A stretch of 64,000 bases of DNA from Erpobdella octoculata (GCA_963978895.1 OZ022246.1:16288549-16352548); one strand, 5' to 3'; shown: positions 1 to 11,262, numbered from the stretch's first letter. Notes: a model not told the origin generated them from the letters alone. Numbers and translations are program-made.

Positions 1-3000
1 GTATACTACAGAACAATTGTTATTAATGGCGGTTTCAATTCGGTCATGGTATTTCCGAATCTTATTTGCATGTAGATGGTGTTTACAGCCCTCAATTTCC
101 ACTAAATAAGAGTATGGTGCTTTCACCTTCACTATCACCCCGGGACCCTGCCATTTCTTCATAAATTTAGACCCCCCTTTTACAGGTGCTAAAATTATTA
201 CTCTATCACCTACACAAAAAGACCTATCACTGCTCCTAACATTATATTTTCGTGCATAGTTGCTCTGCTCTTGGTCTCCTGCAATTTCAGCAAATTCCTT
301 AGCTAACTGTAGGTTTTGTCTGAGATCGGCTAAGTATTTGTACGGATTCTTACCTAAATGAAAAGGTAACTCCTTTTCGTTACTCCAAGAGTCTCTGAGG
401 ATAGCAAGTGGTCCTCGTGGCAAAGTACCATACACTAATGTATAAGGAGCAATATGAGTTGTCGATGACGGTTTCTCACGTAAACTCCATAATACAAAAG
501 GAAGAACCTTAAACCACTCCTTAGGATGTGCCTCAACCAATTTAAAAATCATGTTCTTAAGACTCTGGTTACACCTCTCCACTAACCCGGATGCTTCAGG
601 ATGCCCTGGGGTGTTAAACCTAGGACTGCACCCCAAACATTTAAGAAAAGTCGTCGTTAACTGATTTTTGAAATTCGTACCACAATCGGAACTAATTATT
701 CGTGGTATGGAAAACGTCATAAAGATCTGAATAAGGATCTCACATACAGATTTAGCATCTAATGACCTTAATGGATAAGCCATCGGCCATCTGGAGAACA
801 AATCGACAACAACCAGGGCATAATTGTACTTGGGTCGGACAGTCACACTATCACCCGCTGGAATTATGGGCCCTATGCAATCCATAACTAAATGATTAAA
901 TGGTAGTTCATCTCCCCTTGGAATGGGAGTTATGGGGACTCGGTCTCTTTTTCTAATAGGTGCCCTTAACTGGCACACGGGGCACGACTCACAATAGGTT
1001 TGGACTTGTTTCTCCATATCGGGAAACCAAAAACTGAGTCGAATACGCTGCCGTGTACTCTTGGCAGCCATGTGCCCCGAATAGGGAGCATCATGCCCCA
1101 TCTGTAACACTGCAAGTATACGACTCCTGGGCAAACACAACTGTTTTATGGAATGACCCCACTGATTCTCCTTGTGAAACAAAAGTCCCCGGTCGATATA
1201 AAAGTTTTTACGCTTATCTATACCTAGCAACCAGAAGGACTTCAGTGAAGGACAATCATGTTGCTCTTTAGCAAACGCATCGGGATCATTACTATCGTCT
1301 ACCCCCTGACAATCATCGTTAATGGTTGTAAATCGAGCGTCGGTTCGTGAATCACTTCCGCCTGCATCAGCACCTGGACAAATATCATCACCCGCAACTA
1401 CAGAAACACCTATGCCCTGACAAGTATCGGTCTGTGAATCAACTTTCCTAGCATCAGCACCTGGACAAATATCATCACCCGAAACCACAGAAGCACCTAT
1501 GTCCTGACAAGTATCGGTCTGTGAATCAACTTTCCTAGCATCAGCACCTGGACAAATATCATCACCCGAAACCACAGAAGCACCTATGTCCTGACAAGTA
1601 TCGGCCTGTGAATCAACTTTCCTAGCGTCAGCAGCACGAGAAACACCTTCACCGAGAATCAATGCAACATCTGGACTATGCTCATCATTACGAGGTTCAT
1701 CTAAAACAAAATATTGTGAATTAGTTATTTCAAGACTGGGACCATTCACATCAGAGTCATGTGCATTTTGTTCGTTCTTAATAGGGTATGCAACGGTATC
1801 ATACAATGATATCGTTTTTAACAGGTTACTTACAGAGGGAGTGATAATAATTTGCTCATTAAGATTTGGGACGACAGCAAACCATGCACGAACCTTGGGT
1901 GCTAGGTTCACAATGTCATCACCCACAAGATCTGGTCGAACAACTAATCTAACACAACCTACAATTTCTGGTTGACCTTTAAGGCCGGATAATTTTATAA
2001 ATTTATGTGGTACCCTATGAAGAGATTTAATTAAATCTTCTCTAATGCAACATACTTCTGCACCACCATCAATCAAAGCTGGAATAGATGGTAATTGATC
2101 GATAAATACATTCTCATAAGACCTAATGTGATAATCATCAACATCTATAATGGGACATGCTTCGGGACAGGGAAAAGATTTTTGACCATCAAACAATATT
2201 TTCCTATCAACGAGACCTCTAAGGGAATTTTCTGAATGAGAAGACAAATTTTTACCATCAACCAATGTTTTCCTATCATCGAGACAATTAAAGGAATTTT
2301 CTGTTTGACAACAATTAATTCTGGGATTAGGTAAGTTTGAGGAAGGGAATTTGTGTAGAGGACATTCCTTGAACGAATGACCCTTCTTATGGCATTTAAA
2401 GCATAAACCATACTTTTTATCCTTATCCATATTAGGATCAATGGATATTTTAGTCATTCTATTAGGAATGGGAGACCCTGACCCTTTATCTGTTGGTTTT
2501 TGGTTGTTGAATCGAGGCGGTCTAGTCTCATGCTCGTGTGTGGCCATGTAGCTATCCGCAACGCGTGAAAGCTCTAGATGATTTAACCAATCATCCATTT
2601 CCTGAGTTAAAATAAAATCTGCACAACTGGGAGACATTAGTTGTTTCAACCTATCGGCACACATCAAACTAACTAATTGATGGAAATTCTCATCAATATT
2701 CCTACTTTTAATATAATACGATAACGCTGTGTGTAATTCAGAAGCTACCTGTGAATAAGTCTCACCAGGTCTTCTTTTTACAGCATAAAACCTCTCCCTT
2801 AAAAGACTGGGAGTGACCCGAAATTCCTGCAATAAAATTTGCTTTAATTCCTCATAGTCACCTAACTGAGCAATGGTCAATCGACTCAAGATTGATCGAG
2901 CTCTATTATTCAAATGGGCCTGTAATATTTTGGGTTTTACATCATCATCAACTTGGTATGATGCAAACTGATTCTCTAGATACTGAAAATACCCCGGTAT

Positions 3001-3549
3001 TGCAGCAGGATCTGAGGGAAACTCTGCCATTATACCCTTCATGGCATTCTGAAAGCGACTCGAGCGAACGGCTAAGGAACCCTCAAGACTATTGTGGTCC
3101 TGAATCCTTTCACGTTCCAGCTCTAGTTTAGCTTCAGCAAGTCTGCGGGTTGCCCTATCCTCATCTAACCTAGCGTCAGCGAGCCTACGCTCCTGTTCTA
3201 ATTTAGCTTCAGCGAGTCTGCTCTCCTGTTCTAATTTAGCTTCAGCAAGTCTGCTCTCCTGTTCTAATTTAGCTTCAGCAAGTCTGCGATTTGCCCTATC
3301 TTCATCTAACCTAGCTTCAGCGAGTCTACGCTCCTGTTCTAACTTAGCTTCTTTTGCCGCCAATTCTGCTTCGCGCAATGCTAATTTACGCTCAGCTATT
3401 TCTGACTTAGAACTTTTGCTAACGTTAGCATCATCACTAACTCTACGTGGACGCCGACTATCATCAACAAATTGATAGTGCTCCTCGCTAAGGATCCCTG
3501 TTGGACTATCCAGCGCAACTGACTCTTCAACCGTAGGGGTTCTAATCAT
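1..3549 (-). CDS. Gag-protease-integrase polyprotein of Gypsy copy 1 (partial, C-terminus outside window)
   Basis: The frame starts with ATG at 3549-3547 and shows no stop through base 1 (about 1,183 codons). In order: a charged N-terminal part with repeats of the type RLAEAKLEQE (about 3370-3130); a retroviral-like Gag core (about 3080-2560); a CX2CX4HX4C zinc knuckle CFKCHKKGHSFKEC (about 2400-2360); a protease motif ALIDGGAEVCCI (about 2079-2044), unusual in having DGG where D-T/S-G is expected; a 29-residue tandem repeat; then integrase with an H-H-C-C finger (GHDAPYSGH then CESCPVC), catalytic D in MDCIGP, D in SSDCGTNF and E in HPEASGLVER, and a C-terminal chromatin-type tail near the edge. 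No RT motif lies between protease and integrase. That matches the Copia-like domain order known for the Gmr1 clade of Ty3/Gypsy elements. Similar gag proteins are known to me from arthropod genomes, but I cannot run a search. Confidence 0.9.
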   Translation of the reverse strand, partial: MIRTPTVEESVALDSPTGILSEEHYQFVDDSRRPRRVSDDANVSKSSKSEIAERKLALREAELAAKEAKLEQERRLAEARLDEDRANRRLAEAKLEQESRLAEAKLEQESRLAEAKLEQERRLADARLDEDRATRRLAEAKLELERERIQDHNSLEGSLAVRSSRFQNAMKGIMAEFPSDPAAIPGYFQYLENQFASYQVDDDVKPKILQAHLNNRARSILSRLTIAQLGDYEELKQILLQEFRVTPSLLRERFYAVKRRPGETYSQVASELHTALSYYIKSRNIDENFHQLVSLMCADRLKQLMSPSCADFILTQEMDDWLNHLELSRVADSYMATHEHETRPPRFNNQKPTDKGSGSPIPNRMTKISIDPNMDKDKKYGLCFKCHKKGHSFKECPLHKFPSSNLPNPRINCCQTENSFNCLDDRKTLVDGKNLSSHSENSLRGLVDRKILFDGQKSFPCPEACPIIDVDDYHIRSYENVFIDQLPSIPALIDGGAEVCCIREDLIKSLHRVPHKFIKLSGLKGQPEIVGCVRLVVRPDLVGDDIVNLAPKVRAWFAVVPNLNEQIIITPSVSNLLKTISLYDTVAYPIKNEQNAHDSDVNGPSLEITNSQYFVLDEPRNDEHSPDVALILGEGVSRAADARKVDSQADTCQDIGASVVSGDDICPGADARKVDSQTDTCQDIGASVVSGDDICPGADARKVDSQTDTCQGIGVSVVAGDDICPGADAGGSDSRTDARFTTINDDCQGVDDSNDPDAFAKEQHDCPSLKSFWLLGIDKRKNFYIDRGLLFHKENQWGHSIKQLCLPRSRILAVLQMGHDAPYSGHMAAKSTRQRIRLSFWFPDMEKQVQTYCESCPVCQLRAPIRKRDRVPITPIPRGDELPFNHLVMDCIGPIIPAGDSVTVRPKYNYALVVVDLFSRWPMAYPLRSLDAKSVCEILIQIFMTFSIPRIISSDCGTNFKNQLTTTFLKCLGCSPRFNTPGHPEASGLVERCNQSLKNMIFKLVEAHPKEWFKVLPFVLWSLREKPSSTTHIAPYTLVYGTLPRGPLAILRDSWSNEKELPFHLGKNPYKYLADLRQNLQLAKEFAEIAGDQEQSNYARKYNVRSSDRSFCVGDRVIILAPVKGGSKFMKKWQGPGVIVKVKAPYSYLVEIEGCKHHLHANKIRKYHDRIETAINNNCSVVY
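1364..1640 (-). repeat. 87-bp in-frame tandem repeat inside the Gypsy polyprotein
   Basis: The string gcatcagcacctggacaaat recurs at 1364, 1451 and 1538, a period of 87 bp, with a partial fourth unit near 1625. Each unit encodes 29 residues containing KVDSQTDTCQDIGASVV and GDDICPGADAR. Because the period is a multiple of three the frame is kept. The array sits between protease and the integrase zinc finger. Confidence 0.9.
3130..3370 (-). repeat. 42-bp coding repeats in Gypsy gag N-terminus
   Basis: Blocks containing gcttcagc(a/g)agtctgc and tcctgttctaatttagc recur about every 42 bp and encode 14-residue units such as RLAEAKLEQES, interspersed with RLDEDRANR. The heptad-like charge pattern predicts a long helix or coiled coil in Gag. 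The same repeats, with frameshifts, occur in copy 2 at 44700-44940. Confidence 0.8.
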
Positions 3550-3813
3550 ATTTATGAAACCTTACTACACAGAAGAAAAGCAAGAAAAACCTAACTGGGC
3601 AATCCGGCAACGATAAAATCTCTAACCTGAGATGTGGATCGGCCCTCCTTGCGAAATGGATGTCGCCACGTGGTCGAACTGAACGGTCTGAACTCCGCCT
3701 GGACTCTTTCTCCAACCTGAATCGTCAATCGTCGATCTTCAAACTCGGTAGAACTTCGTCAACTGGATGAACTCCACCACCCCAGGACGACTCTGATCGA
3801 TGTATCGACTGAC

Positions 3814-3831
3814 TGTCCCACGCTGCCACCA
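3814..3831 (-). promoter_or_regulatory. Primer binding site, tRNA-Leu type
   Basis: On the minus strand, just inside the LTR, the sequence TGGTGGCAGCGTGGGACA follows the LTR end by about nine bases. It matches the 3' end of animal tRNA-Leu (…CCCACCGCTGCCA plus CCA) apart from one missing base. In copy 2 the equivalent site at 45481-45500 has the complete CCCACCGCTGCCACCA complement. Confidence 0.75.
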
Positions 3832-3840
3832 AAAATGCAA

Positions 3841-4240
3841 TGTGACGATTCCGCCTTTGCGAAGTCGTCGATATTGCTGGAGAAAATTTGAGTCTAAATA
3901 AAGTTTAAGACACTCTTTAACAGTATTAGATGTTTTATTAACGAGTACAGTTCGAAAACTTTATCAAACGACGCGACAGATACAAAAAACAGTTTCAACT
4001 TCGATCAAGCAATGGCGAACAATGGCGAACAAGAAGCAGGAACAAGAAGAAGGGGCCGAAGTAGTTCGCGACAGCCTTATAAATACAAGCCCTCCAGGCT
4101 ACAGGCTACAGGCTTAAACGTTCAAATATTCGCGCAACAATCCAAACACGCAACGTTGTGCAATACCCGATGCACCGCCTGCGCCGGAAATCCCAAAGTT
4201 AGATCCAGGCACGCACCTGCGTTTACGCGGGCGTGACACA
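3841..4240 (-). repeat. 5' LTR of Gypsy copy 1
   Basis: The 400-bp segment begins TGTGACGATT and ends GGGCGTGACACA, so it has TG...CA ends and a short terminal inversion. It lies directly beside the tRNA-Leu primer site and interrupts hAT sequence. The homologous LTR of copy 2 is at 45511-45894 and a degraded third LTR is near 36725-37052. Confidence 0.8.
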
Positions 4241-5472
<1,232 letters not shown>

Positions 5473-5539
5473 TTATTCGGTGGAAACTGCGCGTAGTTGC
5501 CTGTTGCTTTCTCATTCCGAAAGTGCAGCATTTGTCTAT

Positions 5540-6256
5540 TCAAATCTTCATTTCCGCCCACTGACACCAGGCTGTGCTTAAATTCAGTAAAGTTTGAGCG
5601 TTTCCTATATTGTCAGAGACAATTACGGTGTCATCCGCAAACTGAAGCCACGATCGCATTCTTAAATTTGCAGCTGGGCCCCACATATAGCCAAGTTGTC
5701 TTAGTTTTGGCTCAGATATGGCTTGCATTAATGGATTAAAACATATGTTGAACAAGAGCGGTGAGCAGGGATCACCATGAAGAACCCCTCGCTCTACAGG
5801 TACTAGTGGTGTGACAGACTTATTGTGCGAAATGGTGATCCATGAGTTAGTGTAGATATTTTTAATGATGGCTATTATTTCGTCGGGTATCTTGTGGTAT
5901 TTGAGAGATGAGTAGATGAGTTCATGGTGTATCTCACCAAAAGCATTTAGAAGATCTAGCAGTGTAATGACAATGGTCCTTTGGTGTCGTTTTGCTTCTT
6001 TCATCAACTGAGTGAGCATTTGCGTGTGCTCAAAAACACCATCAACGGACGGCCAGAAACCTTTCTGGGCATGTTTGTCTACGAAGTTGTTACAATCTAG
6101 ATAAGAGTCTAGATATCTTTTGCGAATAACGGCTGAGTAAATTTTGTATAAGACTGGTTGGAGAGTTATGGGCCTAAAGTTAGATTGATTGCTTGTGTCT
6201 CCTTTCTTATATATCTGAACTGTAAAACTTTTTTTCCAACGGGAAAGCGACCGCAA
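5540..6256 (-). pseudogene. Reverse transcriptase fragment of an RLE-type non-LTR element
   Basis: An open minus-strand frame of 238 codons carries RT motifs: NFRPITLQPVLYKIYS, VITLLDLLNAFGEIHHEL, a GVLHGDPCSPLLFNICFN block and the catalytic FADD in WLQFADDTVIV, followed by WCQWAEMK. This RT type is known to me from animal elements whose C-terminus carries a restriction-like nuclease. A matching C-terminal piece is present at 35441-36536. Both ends are truncated: the (AT)n tract lies on the left and a 40-bp Helentron-like scrap (6237-6277) on the right. Confidence 0.7.
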
Positions 6257-6269
6257 GCTGGAAAACGAC

Positions 6270-7385
6270 CGAGAGCGGGTAATTGAAGCATTGTTTCATG
6301 ATAACGATGATAAACGACTTTCATGGTTTGGTGATAATGGTGCCATTTGACAACACAATGTTTGCGTCATACACGAAATTTAATGAACCAAAGCTCATCA
6401 AAGTTGGTAATGATAATGTAATTCTAGCCTATGGAAGTGGATGCATTAATGTTGAAATGCATGTCGATGGAAAGTGGTTCCCAGCTTTTCTTAGGAATGT
6501 TTGGTAGGTACCAATGCTTCGTGTCAATTAGTTTTCTCTCATTGTTGCTGAGATGAAAGGATGTCGAATTATTGCAGAAAATAGTAAGATTCAACTCATC
6601 CGAAATGATGTCGTTGTTGGTACTGGTATACGTGATGGAAAGTCAATGTATAAAATGAAAATGCGTGTAATCGTTCCCGAAGAACCTGCTGCAGCATACT
6701 TGACAAATGCTGTAAACCCTAGGAATGAAAAATTGCAGTTTTGGCATGAACGCTTATGTCATCAAAACAAAAATTATGTCAAAGAGTTTCTCCAGCGATT
6801 GGGAGTTAACCTATCTCTGGATGAATATTTTTGTGAAGCTTGTGCTTTTGGTAAAAGTAAACGATTGCCATTCTACAGACACACATGTTGTGCTACCAAG
6901 CCAGGTGAAATAATTCACGCAGATGTATGTGGACCCATGGAAGAATCTTCTCTATGTGGAATGCGTTATTATGTATGTTTTAAAGACGATTTCTCCAGAT
7001 ACAGGCGTGTTTATTTCCTTGTTTTGAAGTCTGAAGTTGCTGAAAAATTGAAAGAGTTTCTTGCTGAAGTGTCTGTTGCAGGACACTCTGTTAAAGTTGT
7101 ATTGATGACTGACAATGGAAGCAAATTCATTAATTCTGATGTGAAGCATGTTCTAAATAGAATTGAACATCGAACAGCAATGCCATATTCTGCAGAACAA
7201 AATGGTTGTGCAGAGAGAGAGAATTGAACTCTTGTTGAAGCTGCACGTTCAATGCTCGCCGCAAAAGAATTACCAAAGAAATTGTGGGCTGAAGCTGTTC
7301 TGACTGCGTCTTACGTTCTGAACAGATCGGCCAGATTTTCTGTTCAAGGAAAGACTCCTTATGAAGTGTGGTATGGGGGGCACGG
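6270..7385 (+). pseudogene. Copia pol fragment: protease end and integrase
   Basis: The plus-strand frames encode a Copia-type protease region (FDNTMFASYTKF) and an integrase. The integrase zinc finger is seen as FWHERLCH and FCEACAFGK. The catalytic triad is D at 6922 (HADVCGPM), D at 7111 (LMTDNGSKF) and E at 7213 (EQNGCAEREN). The frame is broken by a stop near 6505 and a TGA at 7225 directly after EREN. Coding then continues with TLVEAARSMLAAKELP to VWYGG at about 7380, where PLE sequence takes over. The RT/RNase H half is absent, so this is a dead fragment. Confidence 0.85.
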
Positions 7386-7433
7386 CTATAACTTTCCAAA
7401 GTTGAAGCGTCCATCTATAACAGCTGTGGTAAA

Positions 7434-8475
7434 TCAACGGTTCTTAAGCGTAGTACTTTACTTCAAAGTCACTTGTTTATGCTATAATAACGTTTTGAAG
7501 TTATATTTTTACTATAAAAACCTCAAACTTTTTAACCTTGTAATTACCAACAATAGAACCCGGAAAAAAGATGATATCCTACAGCAAACCAACTTGGTAT
7601 ACCAGTTTAAATGTCCGTTGCCACACAGTAAGGTGGAACAATATATTGGTCATACCAGAACTAAACTGTCTCGTAAGTTAACAATGCATCTGCAATCCGG
7701 CAGTATTCGACAGCATTTTGAAACAATACATCATCGAAAACTCACACTTGAAGTTCTCATTGCTAATTCGAATATTGTTGTTAAAAAATACGATCCTCTT
7801 CGACTTAAAATAAAAGAAGCTCTTTATATTCAGAAACTCTGCCCTTCAATTAATAAACAATTTGAAAAGTTTTCTACAACTCTTAGATTATTTGGATTCA
7901 CTGAGGACATTGCTTCACGACCGAATTTTGAAAAGAGTAACAATGTTTTGACTGCCTCTGACAATGTTGACACTTCGATTAACGGAAATAGCATGGGTCC
8001 TGTTGATCTTTCAAATGGTCATCTTCTCGATACCTTTTCTAACGCGACTTTTGATGTTTCCAATGTTAATGAATTCCATGACATCGGTAACTGCTGCTCT
8101 GTTGATCTGTTTCATTCACTTGATAATTCTCTTGAGACTGATTCACCTGATGAGTTTCAGCTTAATCATAAGTGTGTAATGTATAAAACAAACAGTCCTG
8201 ACATTTTGGACGCATGCTCTTTTTTGCAATATTTCGATACAACGCAAGATCCGTCATCTAAAGATACTTTAGAAAATATCCTCACAGAAAGTCCTTGTTC
8301 TTTCACGACCGTTGTTGATGACTTGGATCAACCTGTTAGTCCTGATGATACCGCGCGCACCTGTGTCGAAGAAGAATGTCCGATTGATGACAATTGTTCG
8401 TACTCATCCAGTTCCTTCCTCCATTTACTTTCAAACGAGAACATCACTGTTCGACGAAAGGGGAGATATTCTTGA
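7434..8475 (+). pseudogene. PLE ORF C-terminus with GIY-YIG endonuclease domain
   Basis: The frame is open to TGA at 8473-8475. It contains LVYQFKCPL, then YIG at 7642-7650 in QYIGHTRTKLSRKL, then RQHFETIHHRK and the family-typical DPLRLKIKEALYIQKLCPSI. These are the GIY and YIG strands, the conserved Arg region and the Glu helix of PLE endonucleases. A serine/aspartate-rich tail of about 200 residues follows. The frame is fused upstream to Copia integrase codons by the insertion junction, so the N-terminal part is not PLE. Confidence 0.85.
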
Positions 8476-8788
8476 TTTTATTTATTTAAATATTTTATGT
8501 AATTTCGACTTAATTTAATCATTTATTATCATAATACTGGCTTTTATTATTATTATTATCATTATTACTGTTACTATTATTTTATCCTTTAATCAAACGT
8601 TTTTAATTATACTTATTTTATCCTCATAACTCCAGTTTATTTTATGTACGTTAATTTAATTACAGTGTCTAAATTTGATTATTTTTATTAATATCCTTCT
8701 ATTAAGATAATTCCATGATGATTTTATTTGTATATTTAGTTATTACATGTTTTCTTATCTTTTGCCTCCTTTTACGCGATTATATTTA

Positions 8789-8831
8789 CAGACTCTGAAG
8801 ATGGCGAAAGCCGAAACGGCTCATAAGTCTG
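8789..8831 (+). ncRNA. Hammerhead ribozyme, type I, PLE-associated
   Basis: Stem I pairs CAGACT (8789-8794) with AGTCTG (8826-8831). The core CTGAAGA (8795-8801) is followed by T, stem II GGC-GAAA-GCC, and GAAAC (8813-8817). The short segment GGCTCATA replaces a normal stem III. Predicted cleavage is after A8825. Small hammerheads lacking a stable stem III are established for Penelope-like elements and are reported to act as dimers. Confidence 0.85.
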
Positions 8832-8843
8832 AAATAAAGAAGG

Positions 8844-8893
<50 letters not shown>
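8844..8893. repeat. (AT)n microsatellite
   Basis: About 50 bp of AT repeats between the PLE 3' end and the next Helentron-like element. It serves as flank to both. Confidence 0.95.
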
Positions 8894-8895
<2 letters not shown>

Positions 8896-9110
8896 TAGCT
8901 GACCCAGCAAACGTTGTTTTGCCTTTTAAATTATTTTGGTTTTTTTATTATAAGTTTAATGTAAAAAATTATGACAATTTAAAAAAATCAATCTCGAAGA
9001 GCAATCGAATGTACAATGCCGGGGTTTTGAAAGTTTTTTTTATCATTTTTCTCTCTTGCTCCCGTTTCCTTCCCCGCTTGCTCTCCCATTCCCGTTTTCG
9101 CTTGTTTTCC

Positions 9111-9145
<35 letters not shown>

Positions 9146-9355
9146 GAGTGTCTGTTTGTTTGTTTGTTTTTCTGTCTGTCTGTTTGTCCTTTGTTTTTCC
9201 AAAATAACTTTTTTAAATAATTTGAGAAAAATATTCTTAATAGCCATGGACCTATCCTCAGACCTATCAAATGTAAAAAAAAATTTCATAAAAATCGGTT
9301 CAGCCGTTTTGGAAAAGTTTAATTTCAAACACTATGACACGAGATTTATATGTAT
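8894..9355 (+). mobile_element. Non-autonomous Helentron-like element
   Basis: It starts ACTAGCTGACCCAGCAAACG, a terminus familiar from Helentron/HINE elements in many animals, and ends after ATAAAAATCGGTTCAGCCGT and a GACACGAGATTTATATGTAT tail. An internal AT microsatellite (9114-9142) and a TTTG/TCTG-rich stretch are typical of this class. It carries no coding sequence. Confidence 0.7.
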
Positions 9356-10116
9356 ACTAGCGGGGTTACCCGGCGTTGCCCGGGGTTTTTAGAGGTTTTT
9401 CTAATGTTTGTCTCTCTCGCTCCCGTTTCCTTCTCCACTTTCCCGTTTTCGTCGCGTTCCCGGTCGCTTTTCCGCTCTCGGTCGTTTTCCAGCTCCCGGT
9501 CGCTTTCCCGCTCAGAAGTTTTGTTATCGATTTTCTCTCTTGCTCACGTTTCCTTCCAAGCTTGCTCTCCCGATTCCAGTCGCTTTCCGCGTTCCCGGTC
9601 GCTTTCCCGTTCCCGGTCGCTTTCCCGTTCCCGGTCGCTTTCCCGTTCCCGCTCACGCTTGCTCTCCCGTTCCCGGTCATGCTTGCTCTCCCATTCCCGG
9701 TCACGGTTGCTCTCCCGTTCCCGTTCACGCTCATTTTCTCTTTTCCATTCTTTCATAACTTCTGTTAGCCTATAAAACGTAAAATAGATTTGCTAAGACT
9801 ATATATATATATATGAATGTTTGTTGGTTAGTTTGTCTATTATAGAAACGGGAAAGTGACCCGGAACGGAAAAGCAAGCGTGAGCGGTAATGGGAGAGCA
9901 AACGTGAGCGGGAACGGGACAGCGACAGGGAACGGGAAAACGACCGGGAGCGGGAAAGCGACCGGGAGCGGGAAAGCGACCGGCTGCGGGAAAACGACCG
10001 AAAACGGGGAAGCGAACAGGAGTGGGAAAGCAGGTGGGAAAGGAAACGGGAGAGAAAGAGACAAACATTAGAAAAACCTCTAAAAAACCCGGGCAACGCC
10101 GGGTATCTCCGCTAGT
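9356..10116. mobile_element. Helentron-type foldback element
   Basis: Both ends read ACTAGCGG inward. The left arm goes ACTAGCGGGGTTACCCGGCG and the right arm is its inverse (CGCCGGGTATCTCCGCTAGT). The arms share TTTTTAGAGGTTTTTCTAATG followed by an 18-bp minisatellite (unit GGTCGCTTTCCCGTTCCC) in opposite orientation on each side. A short AT tract and TGAATGTTTGTTGGTTAG lie at the centre. An inverted, nearly identical copy is at 50716-51590. Arginine/serine-rich frames in the arms are by-products of the minisatellite. Confidence 0.8.
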
Positions 10117-10189
10117 ACATACATAAACACACACACAGACACACATACATGCACATACACATACATACATACACACATACATACGCACA

Positions 10190-10240
<51 letters not shown>

Positions 10241-10248
10241 ATATATAT
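10117..10248. repeat. CA/TACA-rich simple repeat and (AT)n
   Basis: Runs of ACACAC and CATACATACA are followed by about 50 bp of AT repeats. The CA/TACA part is repeated exactly, inverted, at 50638-50714 beside the second foldback element. Confidence 0.9.
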
Positions 10249-11261
10249 AAAAGGCAACGTATGTTCATTAATAACGCCAAAACCAATGAAGGGATTTGCA
10301 CGAAATTTTACATAATAAACATTTACCACCTAACAAATAATCTCATTTATTTAAAAAAATTGTTTTGAATGTTTTTAGAAAATTAATTTTTAGAAATATT
10401 TTATCTATGCAATTATATCGCGGCTTAACGAGCTTAGGGTTGCTTTCGACTTCTGTTCCGTCGTTGTTGGTTGTCGCGATTTCTCAAAATCAAAAGTGAG
10501 TATTATTTTACTTATATCAATTATATCAATATATCAAAAGTAATATATAATATACTATATACTATACTATTATTTTTTTAATTACTGTATATCGTTCAAA
10601 TGTTTTTGAATGTTTTAGAAAATTAATTTTTTTAAATATTTTCGCTATTGTATCAGAGCTATGTTTTGTTTACATTCGCTGTTTATCGTCTCGGTTTCTC
10701 GAAATCAAAGTAATTTAAAAACTTAGGCTACTATTCTTATATTATTTACTTAGGCTACTATTTTTATATTATTTAATTGTTAATTATTGTTGTGTATATA
10801 TTAAATTGTAAATTGTTTCGGTCGTTGTGTGTCAGGCTATCATTATCGCTCTACCAGTCTAACCACTCTAACCAATCTAACCACTCTAACCTCTAACAGA
10901 TATTATTTTGTGCTACTTTTAGTCTAACAGATATTATTTTGTGCTTACAGACAAGAAAATTGAAAAATTTATTGTGAGTGAGTATATCAATATAACTATT
11001 AATGTATTTTAAGTATAATAGTATAACTATTAATGCACCTTATGGAAAAACAAAAAAACATTGTGTATCAGAAAGCTTTGCAATAAAATGACTGTATGTG
11101 TTTGTTGTATTTCTTTTAATTAAAAATCAAAAGTATCTGCATAAATGTTTCAATAGATGCAAAGATGCCCGGGCTAACGAGCGGTTAAGGAAACGGGAGC
11201 CAGAGAGAAAAACGATAAAAAACCTTTAAATTCCCCGGGCAACGCCGGGTAACCCAGCTAG

Positions 11262-11262
<1 letters not shown>
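10235..11262 (+). mobile_element. Helitron/Helentron remnant with helicase tail
   Basis: The 3' end reads CCCGGGCAACGCCGGGTAACCCAGCTAGT, the inverse of the ACTAGC...CCCGGCGTTGCCCGGG termini of neighbours. The left boundary is uncertain. The interior holds a roughly 250-bp direct duplication (GAATGTTTTTAGAAAATTAA units at about 10365 and 10608) and a helicase C-terminal coding remnant. Confidence 0.6.
11032..11086 (+). pseudogene. Pif1-type Helitron helicase, last codons
   Basis: Read with one base of slippage in an A run, the segment encodes NAPYGKTK followed by NIVYQKALQ and a TAA stop at 11084-11086. It matches the C-terminus seen in the helicase fragment at 61353-61972 (KQNIAYQKALQ). It is too short to be functional but identifies the surrounding element as Helitron-derived. 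Confidence 0.65.

Larger units (their letters stand above)
1..4240 (-). mobile_element. Gypsy-type LTR retrotransposon, copy 1 (5' part; runs off the left edge)
   Basis: Read on the minus strand, the order is LTR (4240-3841), tRNA-Leu-type primer binding site (3831-3814), a leader of about 265 bp and one long open frame from 3549 to the window edge. The frame encodes gag, zinc knuckle, protease and integrase. The 3' part (reverse transcriptase, RNase H, 3' LTR) must lie to the left of the window. The element is inserted in a hAT transposon whose minus-strand coding exon ends at 4283. The uninterrupted frame suggests a young copy. A second, broken copy of the same family lies at 37546-45894. 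Confidence 0.9.
7386..8845 (+). mobile_element. Penelope-like element (PLE), 5'-truncated 3' part
   Basis: A PLE fragment is joined to the Copia integrase: RT-nuclease linker, GIY-YIG domain, long acidic C-terminal tail, 3' UTR and a hammerhead ribozyme 14 bp before an (AT)n tract. The RT domain is missing. The order GIY-YIG, UTR, ribozyme is the known layout of PLE 3' ends. Confidence 0.85.

Noticed and set aside
1..3549. Deletion of reverse transcriptase from Gypsy copy 1
   Set aside because: The frame is intact through protease and integrase and still open at the window edge, which fits an integrase-first order better than a deletion. The edge prevents proof.
4012..4236. Plus-strand ORF of 74 codons
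   Set aside because: It lies wholly inside the Gypsy LTR, has no homology I recognise and runs opposite to the element.
9590..9740. CRISPR-like regular repeats
   Set aside because: The units are contiguous 18-bp minisatellite copies without unique spacers, in an animal genome.
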